A stretch of 64,000 nucleotides of DNA from Branchiostoma floridae. Taxonomy: Eukaryota > Chordata > Leptocardii > Amphioxiformes > Branchiostomatidae. This document shows, one piece after another, positions 34,690 to 45,697 of this stretch. Made by a program: the position numbers and the translations under genes. A model generated the notes under the pieces. That model ran no database searches, had not been told where the DNA came from, and saw only the letters and a list, made by a program, of their open reading frames with translations. The stretch spans positions 5,291,069 to 5,355,068 of the forward strand of contig NC_049996.1 of the NCBI RefSeq assembly GCF_000003815.2, read 5' to 3'. Position 1 is the stretch's first letter; each line of letters begins with the position of its first letter.

Positions 34690-35030
34690 CTAAAACGGTT
34701 CTCCGATTACCAGTACCCACCAATAGACCTTTCTAGTCATACCAAGTGTCGCCGCCTTGAAGACACTCTTGCCCTAACCTAACCTAACCATAACCCAAAT
34801 CGATAGGGTTAGGGTTACGGTTAGGGCTAGCACTCATATCTCGAGAACAAAGCACGCAATTTTGAAACGGTTTTTAGATTACAAGTACCCATCAATAGAC
34901 CTTTCTAATCATACCAAGTTTGGCCACCTTAAAGACATTCTTGCCCTATCCCTAACCCTAACGCTAATCGCTATGGTTAGGGTTAGGGTAAGCGCTTAAA
35001 CACTCATATATCGAGAACAGGGCACGCACT
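34690..35030. repeat. duplicated segment with telomere-like hairpins
   Basis: Two copies of about 190 bp (each with caatagacctttct), each containing a CCCTAA-type block followed closely by its inverted TTAGGG-type block (about 34772-34822 and 34947-34996). The repeats are short and imperfect, so they look like part of a dispersed element and not a chromosome-end remnant. Confidence 0.6.
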
Positions 35031-35304
35031 AAACGGCCCCTGTAGTTCCAAAACAAGTCGATAGGGATCCCAGCGCTATACCACTAACTCCCGACCTTAA
35101 GAGCTGTTTACCACTCGAAAATTATAGCCACAAAATTCTGCGAGATATCAAACCCGGAAGTTCCACTCAATAGATGTGATACTATATGGAATTTACGCAG
35201 CAGAAAATACCATTCTATCTGTAGTTCCCAACTTGATACATGGAATCAAACAGTATACAAAAACAAATACGTTTAATACACATCATATATATACACATTC
35301 AAGA

Positions 35305-35640
35305 ACATTGGATCTTTTAGGTACGAAAGGAGCGTGTTTTAGACGCAAAACTGACCAGTACGCTCAATATATATCGATATCAGCATTTGATATACATGTA
35401 TCATGTCCTTCATGATATCCCCTCTGTCAGATACAAAAGGGACGTGTTTTAGAAGTAAAACTGGCGGGTCTGTTCGCACAGCAGTATATATACTATATAA
35501 TATGACATAAAGAACTTCAAGTCCTTGATAACATCACCTCTCTCAGATACAAAAGGAGCCAATTTTACACTCAAAACTGACCCATCTGTTCTGAGAGTCT
35601 ACTCATCACTGATCGCCGCGCGGAATACAATATTCGGCGT
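35305..35640. repeat. three tandem copies of a 105-120 bp unit
   Basis: The phrase tacgaaaggagcgtgtttta recurs in related form near 35320, 35431 and 35548, each followed by aaaactgac- or aaaactggc-like sequence. No coding function seen. Confidence 0.6.
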
Positions 35641-35924
35641 GAGTGTGTTCATAGCTGGAGACGCCCTGGTGCGAATCCGTGCGTTTAGAAAAGCGGTCAG
35701 CAAGCTCGCCACTGCGTACATGTCAGCACTCTCTGCTACCTTCTGCTCTCCAAACGAGCCCTTTTAGCCGCCCTTTTCTCGTGATGCTTTGTCTTCTCGT
35801 GAGACTTTGCCGCCTCCCGAGACTTCGCCGGCACCTGCCTCCTGCCTCCTCTTCTCATCTTTCCCACTTTCTGCGCTTCCTTCACCTTCAGATTTGTACC
35901 CCGGCTGAGCCGCCAGTTACCTTC

Positions 35925-36972
35925 TTCCTAGCACAACTCTTTTTAGTTGAACGCTGTCCATCACGGTCATCTGTAGATGGTGCGAAGGTTACTTTCTTCC
36001 TAGCACCACTCTTGTGAGTTAAACGCTGTGCATCTTAACCGTCTGTAGACGGTGCAAATGCCTCCTTCTTCCTAGCACCACTCTTGTTAGTTGAACGCTG
36101 TGCATCCCGGCCGTCTGTAGGTGGTGCGAAGGTTACCTTCTTCCTAGCACCACTCTTGTTAGTTGAACGCTGTGCATCCAGGCCGTCTGTAGACGGTGCG
36201 AAGGTAACCTTCTTCCTAGCACCACTCTTGTTAGTTGAACGCTGTCCATCACGGTCGTCTGTAGACGGTGCGAAGGTTTCCTGCTTCCTAGCACCACTCT
36301 TGTTAGTTGAGCGCTGTGCATCCCGGCCGTCTGTAGGTGACGCGAAGGTTTCCTTCTTCCTAGCACCACTCTTGTTAGTTGAGCGCTGTGCATCCCGGTT
36401 GTCTGTAGGCGGTGCGAAGGTTTCCTTCTTCCTAGCACCACTCTTGTTAGTTGTACGCTGTGCATCCTGGTCGTCTGTAGACGGTGCGAAGGTTTCCTTC
36501 TTCCTAGCACCACTCTTGTTAGTTGAACGCTGTGTATCTCGGCCGTCTGTAGGTGGTGCGAAGGTTTCCTTCTTCCTAGCACCACTCTTGTTAGTTGAAC
36601 GCTGTGCATCCATGTCGTCTGTAGACGGTGCGAAGGTTTCCTTCTTCCTTGCACCACTCTTGTTAGTTGAACGCTGTGCATCCCGGCCGTCTGTAGGTGG
36701 TGCGTAGGTTTCCTTCTTCCTAGCACCACTCTTGTTAGTTAAACGCTGTGTATCCTGGTCGTCTGTAGACGGTGCGAAGGTTACCTTCTTCCTAGCACCA
36801 CTCTTGTTAGTTGAACGCTGTGTATCCCGGCCGTCTGTAGGTGGTGCGAAGGTTTCCCTCTTCCTAGCACCACTCTTGTTAGTTGAACGCTGTGCATCCC
36901 GGCCGTATGTAGACGGTGCAGGGGTAGACAGAGGAGAACTTTAACAGGACAGGTCGACCGGTGGAGGTCGCC
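35925..36972 (-). repeat. 72-bp satellite array, left arm
   Basis: About 14 copies of a 72-bp unit with periodic cttcctagcaccactcttgt. Because 72 is a multiple of three, several frames stay open on both strands. On minus they read DAQRSTNKSGARKK and MHSVQLTRVVLGRRKPSH. The array begins on the minus strand at a very good acceptor (T10 CTTACAG, exon edge 36972), so it may be transcribed as an exon. No frame runs cleanly through both edges: the MHSVQ frame meets a TAA where GAAACC becomes GTAACC, and the DAQRST frame meets TAA just outside the array. Protein coding is unproven. Confidence 0.85.
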
Positions 36973-37091
36973 CTGTAAGAAAAAAAAAAGTTTGCAAAAT
37001 ATTTAAACATTATTTCTCTTTAGCTATGAGATGTCCTACAAGTCAGGAAAAGTGAACACATTTTCACCTTTTTTTAGAAAGCATATTGACA

Positions 37092-37640
37092 TTGCCGTCG
37101 TTGCAGACTCCAACAGTGGCCCTGCTGTCTTTGCAGACTCGAATTACAGTAGCCCTTCTAGTTCTAGTTCGTAATCCGCAAACTTCCTATAGGAATATCA
37201 CGCGGATGGAGGAGGCGCAGCGGCTGGACTACGTATGCGATGACAGCAACCTGTTCTTGAAAGTGTCCAGTGAGGGGCTGTCGACAATGTGGGGGGAGAG
37301 GTTGTTCCATTCAGGAATTGTCCTGGCGTAGTAGGCATATTTTGCTGTGTCACACCTGCATCTTGAGGTTGGGTATTTGTGAGAGTGGTTGGCTCTGGTG
37401 CTCATGTGTGCTGGTGTGATGCGAGTAGGCGGGATGGCCACAAGACCGTTGGTAATCTTGTACACCATTACAAGTCGTGCGTTTTGACGTCACGACTGGA
37501 GTGCCGTCTTTGCAGACTCTGACAGTGGCCCTGGTGTCGATGCCAACTCCAACAGCGGCCCGGGCGTCTTTGCCGACTTCAACAGTGGCCCTGCTGTCGT
37601 TGCAGACGACCCACAAGCCCGGAGGGCCGGAAAGGCCGCA
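37092..37640 (+). repeat. ADSNSGP decapeptide minisatellite, plus-strand blocks
   Basis: A 30-bp unit (tttgcagactccaacagtgg and ccctg plus spacer bases) translates on plus as VFADSNSGPA. It occurs at 37092-37170 and 37505-37610. The second block stays in frame (ADDPQARRAGKAASPVDVVP) up to the MHSVQ frame of the right satellite arm. Related units on the opposite strand occur at 39200-39330. Confidence 0.6.
37175..37500 (-). mobile_element. LINE 3'-end fragment in the spacer
   Basis: Minus-strand frame reads MVYKITNGLVAIPPTRITPA, then TIPEWNNLSPHIVDSPSLDT and FKNRLL, the typical C-terminus of a CR1/L2-type reverse transcriptase. It separates two blocks of ADSNSGP-type repeats at 37092-37170 and 37505-37610 and probably inserted into one original block. 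Confidence 0.78.
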
Positions 37641-37702
37641 TCACCGGTAGATGTTGTCCCCGTCAAAGTTCTCCTCTGTCTACACCGGCACCTACTACAG
37701 AC

Positions 37703-39190
37703 GACCAGGATGCACAGTGTTCAACTAACAAGAGTGGTGCTAATAAGAAGGAAACCTTCGCACCACCTACAGACGACTAGGATGCACAGCGTTCAACTAA
37801 CAAGAGTGGTGCTAATAAGAAGGAAACCTTCGCACCACCTACAGACGACTAGGATGCACAGTGTTCAACTAACAAGAGTGGTGCTAATAAGAAGGAAACC
37901 TTCGCACCACCTACAGACGACTAGGATGCACAGCGTTCAACTAACAAGAGTGGTGCTAGGAAGAAGGAAACCTTCGCACCACCTACAAATGTTCAGGATG
38001 CACAGCGTTCAACTAACAAGAGTGGTGCTAGGAAGAAGGAAACCTTCGCACCGTGTACAGACGGCCTGGATGCACAGCGTTCAACTAACAAGAGTGGTGC
38101 TAGGAAGAAGGTAACCTTCGAACCACCTACGGACGACCGGGATGCACAGCGTTCAACTAACAAGAGTGGTGCTTGGAAGAAGGAAACCTTCGCACCGTGT
38201 ACAGACGGCCTGGATGCACAGCGTTCAACTAACAAGAGTGGTGCTAGGAAGAAGGTAACCTTCGCACCACCTACTGACGACTAGGATGCACAGCGTTCAA
38301 CTAACAAGAGTGGTGCTAGGAAGAAGGAAACCTTCGCACCGTCTACAGACAACCGGGATGCACAGCGTTCAACTAACAAGAGTGGTGCTAGGAAGAAGGA
38401 AACCTTCGCACCGTCTACAGACAACCGGGATGCACAGCGTTCAACTAACAAGAGTGGTGCTAGGAAGAAGGTAACCTTCGAACCACCTACAGACGGCCTG
38501 GATGCACAGCGTTCAACTAACAAGAGTGGTGCTAGGAAGAAGGAAACCTTCGCACCGTCTACAGACGACCAGGATGCACAGCGTACAACTAACAAGAGTG
38601 GTGCTAGGAAGAAGGTAACCTTCGAACCACCTACAGACGACCGGGATGCACAGCGTTCAACTAACAAGAGTGGTGCTAGGAAGAAGGTAACCTTCGAACC
38701 ACCTACAGACGACCGGGATGCACAGCGTTCAACTAACAAGAGTGGTGCTAGGAAGAAGGAAACCTTCGCACCGTCTACAGACAACCGGGATGCACAGCGT
38801 TCAACTAACAAGAGTGGTGCTAGGAAGAAGGTAACCTTCGAACCACCTACAGACGGCCTGGATGCACAGCGTTCAACTAACAAGAGTGGTGCTAATAAGA
38901 AGGAAACCTTCCCACCACCTACAGAAGGCTGGGATGCACAGCGTTCAAATATTAAGAGTGGTGCTAGGAAGAAGGTAACCTTCGCACCACCTACTGACGA
39001 CTAGGATGCACAGCGTTCAACTAACAAGAGTGGTGCTAGGAAGAAGGTAACCTTCGCGTCACCTACAGACGGCCGGGATGCACAGCGTTCAACTAACAAG
39101 AGTGGTGCTAGGAAGAAGGAAACCTTCGCACCACCTACAGACGGCCGGGATGCACAGCGTTCAGCTAACAAGAGTGGTGCTAGGAAGAAA
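37703..39190 (+). repeat. 72-bp satellite array, right arm (inverted relative to left arm)
   Basis: About 20 copies of the same 72-bp unit in the reverse orientation (gatgcacagcgttcaactaa, caagagtggtgctaggaaga). The first three units share TAATAAG and a TAG, later units carry GAAACC/GTAACC and CCACCT/CCGTCT variants in a mixed, near-alternating order. With the left arm this makes an inverted repeat of roughly 1 kb per arm around a 730-bp spacer. Confidence 0.85.
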
Positions 39191-40635
39191 CTTCGGAGGG
39201 ATGAAGTCCGGGTTTCTGTCTGGTCCTGGTATGTTGGAGTCGGCAAGGACATTAGGGCCACCGTTGGAGTCTGCGAAGACGGCGGGGCCACTGTTGGAGT
39301 CGGTAGCTGCGCCAGAGCCACTCCGTTTGTCTGTCTTGTTTGCAGAAGTCTCAGGCCTGACATTCAGTGCTGACGCTGTGACTGAAAATATATACGTATA
39401 TATATCACTAAACGGCGACTGTGGAATTAACTTAAAACTTTGATCTTGAATTCATTTCTATATGTACAATATTCGTACGATATCTAAGAATGAGTTTGTT
39501 CTAGAACAAAAGGTTATTGTTTCGTGCATTTTCAGTAAGGCCTACGTCTCTTTTCCAAACCGTGGCCCGGCCGGGGCCCTTTTCGGGAACCAAAAGTATA
39601 CGAGCGATCGCTGTTGTTGTTTATATCCGGATATTCGATGACAGGTGCCTACCACGACGTCAGTAGATTGGATCAAAAATTCATATTTTTAATTAGCAGA
39701 TCAAATTACAGGCTAATATGTAAATCAATAGTTTGCAAAACACCTGCTTTTTGCGTACCACTGCGTCACCGTGACATCATCGCGATCGCTCGTATGATAT
39801 GAAAGACAAAAACTACATAAGACGTAAGAGAAATAGTCGTGAACATTATTTGTTCATAATTTTACACATACATGTCTATTTTTCGTTTCCACAAAAAGCC
39901 CGGCCGGGCCCCGGTTTGGAAATGTGACGCTGTTCTAAGCAGTGTTACTGAACCCCGTCTCCCACCTTCAATAGGAGAAAGCATTAAATTGAACGTCCAA
40001 GTAAAAGTGCATATTATGATTTAGTTGAAATTTTGGGCTGATTCTTTTACTTGCGCACATATATTTTCAGACCTTGTCTCCCATGCTCGGTATCGTGAAA
40101 AAGATTTGGCATCCAACCCGAATGAAACCACATTTTCCTTTTCGTAAAAATGTGTTCTTGACTTCGACATTACCAGAAGCGTTGTACTATATTTAGGACA
40201 AAAATGAGTTCTAGAACAAAAGGTAAGTGTACTATTCCATGCGTGTTCAGTAAACAGTGTTGCTGAACGCCTTCCCCTGCCTACCATGTAAGAATGCAAT
40301 AAATCGCTCGGACGTCGAAGTAGCAGTGTATCGTAGTAGTGTATCTTTCACATATAATGAGAAATTTGGGGCTGATTCTGTTACTTGCATATACATTTTT
40401 CAGACGTTGTCTCCTATGGAGTAACTCGGTGAATGTAAAAAAGGTTTTATATCTAACACCCCTGCAAGGCCGTTGTCCTTACGTTCTAGAACGTTGACGT
40501 TGTGGAACGGACCCGGTTTAATGGTCAGTGAAGGTATGACGTAATGTTGCACTTACCTGACCTCAGCAGGACGTTGATAGACCTCGTCATTAAGTCCTGG
40601 AGTACCCCAGTGGTCACTAACATCAAGCCTATCAT
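39181..40635 (-). CDS. two-exon reading frame with ADSNSGP repeats, unknown function
   Basis: Candidate exon 1 (40635-40555) reads MIGLMLVTTGVLQDLMTRSI then NVLLRS and ends in phase 1 at a perfect donor GTAAGTGC. Exon 2 starts at about 39377 after TTTTCAGTCACAG, in matching phase, reading ASALNVRPETSANKTDKRSG followed by GPAVFADSNGGP-like decapeptides and PDRNPDFIPPKFLPS. The frame then stops at TGA inside the first 72-bp satellite unit (near 39165). The product would be about 100 residues. The matched phase over the intron supports a real transcript; satellite expansion may have truncated it. No homolog recognised. The N-terminus is mildly hydrophobic but not a convincing signal peptide. Confidence 0.45.
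39544..39930. mobile_element. inverted-repeat element with CCCGGCCGGG arms
   Basis: The left arm cgtctcttttccaaaccgtg and gcccggccgggg is mirrored by the right arm cccggccgggccccggtttg and gaaatgtgacg. A second nested pair cgagcgatcgc/gcgatcgctcg lies inside. A partial copy of one arm is at 16800-16845. Confidence 0.75.
39931..40554. other. no gene recognised
   Basis: Contains two copies of a phrase around gttctagaacaaaaggt (near 40210, related to one at 39500) and a duplicated stretch (gctgattcttttacttgc, then atattttcagac; 40036 and 40373). This suggests local duplication of about 340 bp. It would be upstream or intronic for neighbouring minus-strand exons. Confidence 0.4.
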
Positions 40636-41334
40636 GGTTTCAATGATTCAACCAACTTAACTCAACGGATTTCAAGACGCAAATGCCAAATCAGTAGGAG
40701 AACAAAGATGCGCATCCGCACTTTGTTCTCTTTGCACTGAGATTAAAAAAAGTCTTGTTATGACGTCATAAGCACTGCGCCTGTTAGCACACAAGGATGA
40801 CGTGATTACGTCACAAAGCCTTCCCATGATCCCAAACATTCCGTTTTACCTATGTCACGTGACGCTTTGTGACGTCACAAAACCTGAAACACGTCACTTT
40901 GATGATTTTCTCTATTTTTCTACCGCAATATATTAGGTTCTTTATCTTGGTTTGTATCAATCTAATATCACACGGCAAGTGACGAAGGGGTATTGTGGGT
41001 CCAGGCTTGAGTCACATTTCCCATAATCTGCTGCGAAATAGCATAACTACTTGGCTAGAAAGCGTAATAAGAGATGTGTTTTTGGTAAAATTAATTTTGC
41101 GGGCATATATTATGATTCCACACACTACTCAAACATCTGTTCCAAACCAAAATAAAAGTCACTACGTCTGGGCATATTAATTCATGAATCAGCTATTCCG
41201 CTATTCTACAAGAATTAAACACGTTCTCTTAAAAAAGTTTTTTTTTTCCATTAAATGGAAGCATGAGACTATTCAAAACGCACGCAGCTTGTAGTAAGTA
41301 CAGGACTGATAATCTAGCCTGGGTGCGACAGTAT

Positions 41335-41935
41335 TGAGCCAGCGGTTACTACAGAGGATGGCCATGGTACTGCTAGCCAGATTAACTTTCGCTTATAGCA
41401 GCCCGCCAAACATCCGCCGGCCGCGGGGAGGGGCCAGTTGAGCCCTAGACAGCGGAGTTTGCGTTACACAGACTAGGCTACTGCCTGTTATCCGCGTAGT
41501 ATGCGAAAACTACATGGAGAATGATTTCTTTATCCAGAATGGAGATGGGTCGGAACGTGGTGCGTGTGATCCGCAAGACGTTAGGCATGGACGAGTTCTC
41601 CGAACTCGAGATCATGAAAGTCTGCGGAATCCTCACGAGTAGGACACTCCGTCTGCAACTCAATATTGACTGATCGAAAGGCTGAGCCAGCGGTCACAAC
41701 GGAGGATGGCCAAGGAACTCAGGCTACTGAGTACGACCAGTGAAAGAAGAGCCAACGTTATCCGCGTGGTATGCGAAAACTACATGGAGAACAATTTCTC
41801 TTTTTCTAGAATGGAGATGGGGCAAAACGTGGTGCGTGTGATCCGCCAGACGTTAGGCATGGACGAGTTCTCCGAACACGAGATCATGAAAGTCTGCGGA
41901 ATCCTCACAGCTAATACCGTTGTCACATGATCCAC
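41335..41935 (+). pseudogene. duplicated fragment resembling a SMYD/msta-type SET protein
   Basis: Two copies of a unit of about 350 bp. The second (ORF 41706-41930) reads MAKELRLLSTTSERRANVIR, then MGQNVVRVIRQTLGMDEFSE and HEIMKVCGILTAN. The pattern EIMxVCGIL(x)N resembles the region before the catalytic SET core in arthropod-type SMYD/msta proteins. The first copy (41488-41640) has the same DNA but is 2 nt shorter near tttctttatccag, which breaks the frame. No SET or MYND domain follows. Both copies have acceptor-like pyrimidine tracts before AATGGAGATGGG. Best read as exon fragments, probably not functional. Confidence 0.4.
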
Positions 41936-42069
41936 GATCTTCGGTGGAAGATCGGCCATATTTAAGATCAACAGAGGGTTGCACGTATTTTTCACCTGAA
42001 AACTGTCACTGTCACATTTACCCATACTTTGTACCTTGTACAATTGTTGTGCAATAAAGTTATTATTAT

Positions 42070-42135
42070 AAGCGAGGCTCGGGCGATTGCCGCAGAATTG
42101 TCGTCCGATCGATTATCGCCAAATGTGACAGCTAC
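42070..42135. repeat. half copy of the CACATTAGGCGAAAATC MITE
   Basis: Plus strand tgtcgtccgatcgattatcg and ccaaatgtgac is the reverse complement of an end resembling the element at 58794-58956. Only one arm is seen. Confidence 0.4.
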
Positions 42136-42172
42136 AAGGGTATAAAGACACTCCTTCTGCAATTCAATATCA

Positions 42173-45100
42173 ACTAGAGTTCCACGAACACATACCTTTG
42201 CCAAATAATCCTAAGAAATTTTGGACTTTCTTTAAAAATAAAACAAAATCACATTGCTTGCCACAAATTCTGAAATACAAACATTATCAAGGAACGACAC
42301 CTACTGATAAAGCAAATCTGTTTAACAAGTTCTTCTTCTCTGTTTTTACTACCCCTGTAGTAAATCAGCCTCTCCCTGAGATCAGTGCTTGGAGACATCC
42401 CTTCCTCGGCAACATTGACTTTACAATCAAGGAAGTTCTAGATGTCTTGCTTACCTTAGATTGTACAAAAGCTATTGGCCCTGACTCTATATCCCCAGTG
42501 ATCCTACGCGAGGGTGCACACGTATTAGCTCCTCAACTTACTGCCATCTTCAACAAAAGTATTCAATCGGGCATAGTTCCAGCTAAATGGAAAGAAGCCA
42601 ACGTCTGTCCCGTCTTTAAGAAAGGCAGTAAAGACTCTGTTGAAAACTATCGACCCATTTCCTTACTCAGTGTAGTAAGTAAGGTTATGGAACGTTGCAT
42701 TTTTAACCGTATTTTCCCTCACCTTCAAGACCAAATTCACCCACTACAACATGGCTTTATTAAAGGAAAATCTACTACTACCCAACTATTGGAAACCTTT
42801 CAAACCGTCGGGACAACTTTGGATCACAGTGGCCAGATAGATATAATTTACCTCGACTTTTCCAAAGCTTTTGACAGCATTCCACATCACCTTCTTGTAC
42901 ACAAACTTAAGACATTTGGATTCCACTCGAATCTCCTAAATTGGTTCTCTGATTATCTGTCTAATAGAAGACAACGAGTAGTCATTGAAGGAGTTTCTTC
43001 AGACTGGCTTCCTGTAATATCCGGAGTCCCACAAGGTTCCATTTTGGGACCTCTACTTTTTTTACTTTATATTAATGACCTGCCCTCTACTATAGAATGT
43101 CCCATGGCCCTTTATGCTGATGACTCAAAATGTTACAAGCAAATTTCATCACCAGCTGATTGTATTTCCCTTCAGCATGATATTGACAACATGGTCGAAT
43201 GGAGTGTCACATGGATGATGAAATTTAATACCTCTAAATGTAACGTGCTCACTATCTGTAGGTCTAAAACACCAGTGCTCTATGACTACGAAATTGAGGG
43301 ACAAGTGCTCTCATCAGTTACGGAATTTAATGACCTAGGTGTAACTATGTCCAACTGCCTATCTTTTAAGAGTCATATAAAAAACATCACAGCTAGTGCC
43401 AACTCGACCCTCGGCTTTATTAAGAGATCTGTTGGTTACCATGCCCCTGCAAGTGTTAAGAAAATCCTATATATTACACTAGTTAGGCCCAAACTCGAAT
43501 ATTGCTCGTTAATCTGGTCCCCCCACACTCATAACTTAATTACTTCCCTTGAAAAAGTCCAAAGACGTGCTACAAAATACATTCTCAACAACCATACAAC
43601 TGATTACAGGGATAGATTGATCTACTGCCAACTCTTACCTCTATCTTACCGCAGAGAATTATTAGACTTATCCTTCCTATTTAAATGTTTCTTGGGACAA
43701 TACGGTATCGACATTCATCAATATATAAGTTTTCCACTCACATCCCTAAGATCCAACTCACAAGCCAAGCTCCAGCCCCAAAAATGTCTCACCACTACGT
43801 TTAAAAACTATTTCTTCCAAAGAATCGTTCACATCTGGAACGCTTTACCCCTCAACATTAGAACTCTAAAACTTTCCCCAGTTGTTACAATTAATACCTT
43901 TAAGAAAGCAATCCTAGTCCACTATCTCTCTCTTACCAACGACAGATTTAACTCCAACGACGTATGTACTTGGGTCACCCACTGTCAGTGTCCCAGTTGT
44001 ACACCTTTCTAGATATTTCATATTTCATCTTACCATTATTTCTATGATTTATTTCTTTATATTTGTTATTATTGTATATTTGCTTTTATTGTCGTTGACA
44101 AAATCATTATTATTTGATTGTACAATTGTTATTATTTGTTATCATTATGATTATTTTTCTATTATTGTATAATTTAGTTGCACGGGAGGCAACTAGTAAA
44201 GGTTTTACCTGTTCTTGCCTCCCTACCATTTTGTAAACACAATATGGTGAAGTTCAAATAAATAAACCAGGTTTGTTATGTAGAATGTTCTCTATAGACA
44301 TAAATGTGTTACTCATTACATTTTATTTTATATGCCTGGAGTTGGTTCATAACATTTCGCCATTGCTTATACAAATCAGATCCCTATTTACATAATAATA
44401 TTTATTGTATCAAGCATCACTTAAGCTATCAGCATATCAAAAATCATTATGATCCTTTCATCCCTTCTTGACTTATTCTCTTTCAAAGTAGGAAACTAAA
44501 CCGGCTCCTGCAGTTCAAGAAAAGACGTTACCGGACCCAAACATACACCTCTTACTCTCTGCCATCTTTCTCAGTTCCATATGTGCATATGTGACAAGTT
44601 TGAAAGTCCTATCACGGAATGCAGTGGCTTTATCAACTTTCCGCATTAACTATGCAAATTAGCCGTTAATTTGCATAATTAGTATCTCATTATGTAAGTT
44701 TTTACTTAGGCTACCTACATACCGAAAATCATGACGATCCGTCAACACGTTCATATTTTCCCATTAATTATGCAAATGAGATCATAATCTGCATAATCAA
44801 TATGTACTGATATTTCTTTCTTTCTCAGCTACAAATGTGACAAGTTTGAAAGTCCTAGAAAGGCATGCAGTGGATTTTACAAACTTTCCTCATTAATTAT
44901 GCAAATTAGCTGTCAATTTGCATAATTAGAATTCCATCATGTAAGTCTTCCCTTTGGCTATCTACATACCAAAAATCATGACGATCCGTCAACACGTTTA
45001 TATTTTCTCATTAATTATGCAAATGAGGCCGTCATTTGCATAATTAACATGCCTTGATATTGTTTGAAAGTCCTATCATGAAATGCAGTGGATTTATAAA

Positions 45101-45580
45101 CTTTCGTCATTAATTATGCAAATTAGCTGCTAATTTGCATAATAAGTATTTTATTATGTACATTGTTACTTGGGCTACATCTACATACCAAAACTCATGA
45201 CGATCCATCAACACGTTCTCGAGTTATTCTCGTCCAAAGTTGGAAAGGAAATCGGCGACTGCAGTAAAAAAAGCCGCTAGGGGTCCAAACTTACCGCACT
45301 TACTCTTTGCTCAAAGGGCTATCTACCACTCAAAAATCATAACCACAGCATGTCCAGAACACGAGATATCAAGAATTGAGGTTCTGCTGCAGTACCTTAG
45401 CAAGCCGCTAGGGAGCCCATTATCGAACTTGACCTTCGTTTTTCCGACCCCTACCCACCTACCAAATGTTATCGGGATCCATCCTAGGCTTCTTGAGTTA
45501 TGCTGTTAACACACAGACAGACAGACAGACACACAGACTCACAAGCCTAAAACATAACCTTAGCCATTCTGGCAAAGGTA
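42173..45580 (+). repeat. octamer-rich interspersed repeat, copy 3, split by a LINE
   Basis: Starts ctagagttccacgaacacat and ends ccattctggcaaaggta like copy 2. The element is interrupted after ccaaataa (42208) and resumes at aaataaaccaggtttg (about 44260). Its interior contains at least four ATGCAAAT/ATTTGCAT inverted pairs between 44640 and 45130. Confidence 0.85.
42198..44012 (+). mobile_element. LINE inserted in repeat copy 3, intact RT ORF (5'-truncated)
   Basis: A 604-codon frame with a full reverse transcriptase: ENYRPISLLSVVSKVMERC, IIYLDFSKAFDSIPHHLL, SGVPQGSILGPLLFLLYIND and ALYADDSKCYK (catalytic Asp pair). C-terminal WSPHTHNLITSLEKVQRRAT and IWNALPLNIRTLK segments follow. The first codons of the listed frame come from the target, so the element starts near 42209. 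No endonuclease is present, so it is 5'-truncated. A 3' UTR runs to about 44258 with an AAAT-rich tail. Short AAATAA duplicates at both junctions look like a target-site duplication. CR1/L2/Jockey-like by motif style. Confidence 0.88.
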
Positions 45581-45697
45581 AGGCAAAGGTAGCTAATCGA
45601 TAGGCTGCTTGCAACAGCACCTTCTAGCGACTTTTGTGAGAAACACACCTTGATCACGTGATACGTGGGTTTAAAGACTTTGGAAACGCATCATTCA

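Noticed and set aside
34772-34996. Chromosome-end (telomere) remnant
   Set aside because: The blocks are only a few imperfect repeats, occur in inverted pairs and belong to a duplicated unit.
36035-36613. 192-codon DAQRSTNKSGARKK ORF as a real gene
   Set aside because: Three frames are open because the unit is 72 bp. This frame meets a TAA on entering the array from the splice acceptor and another at its far edge. Kept as satellite with unproven coding.
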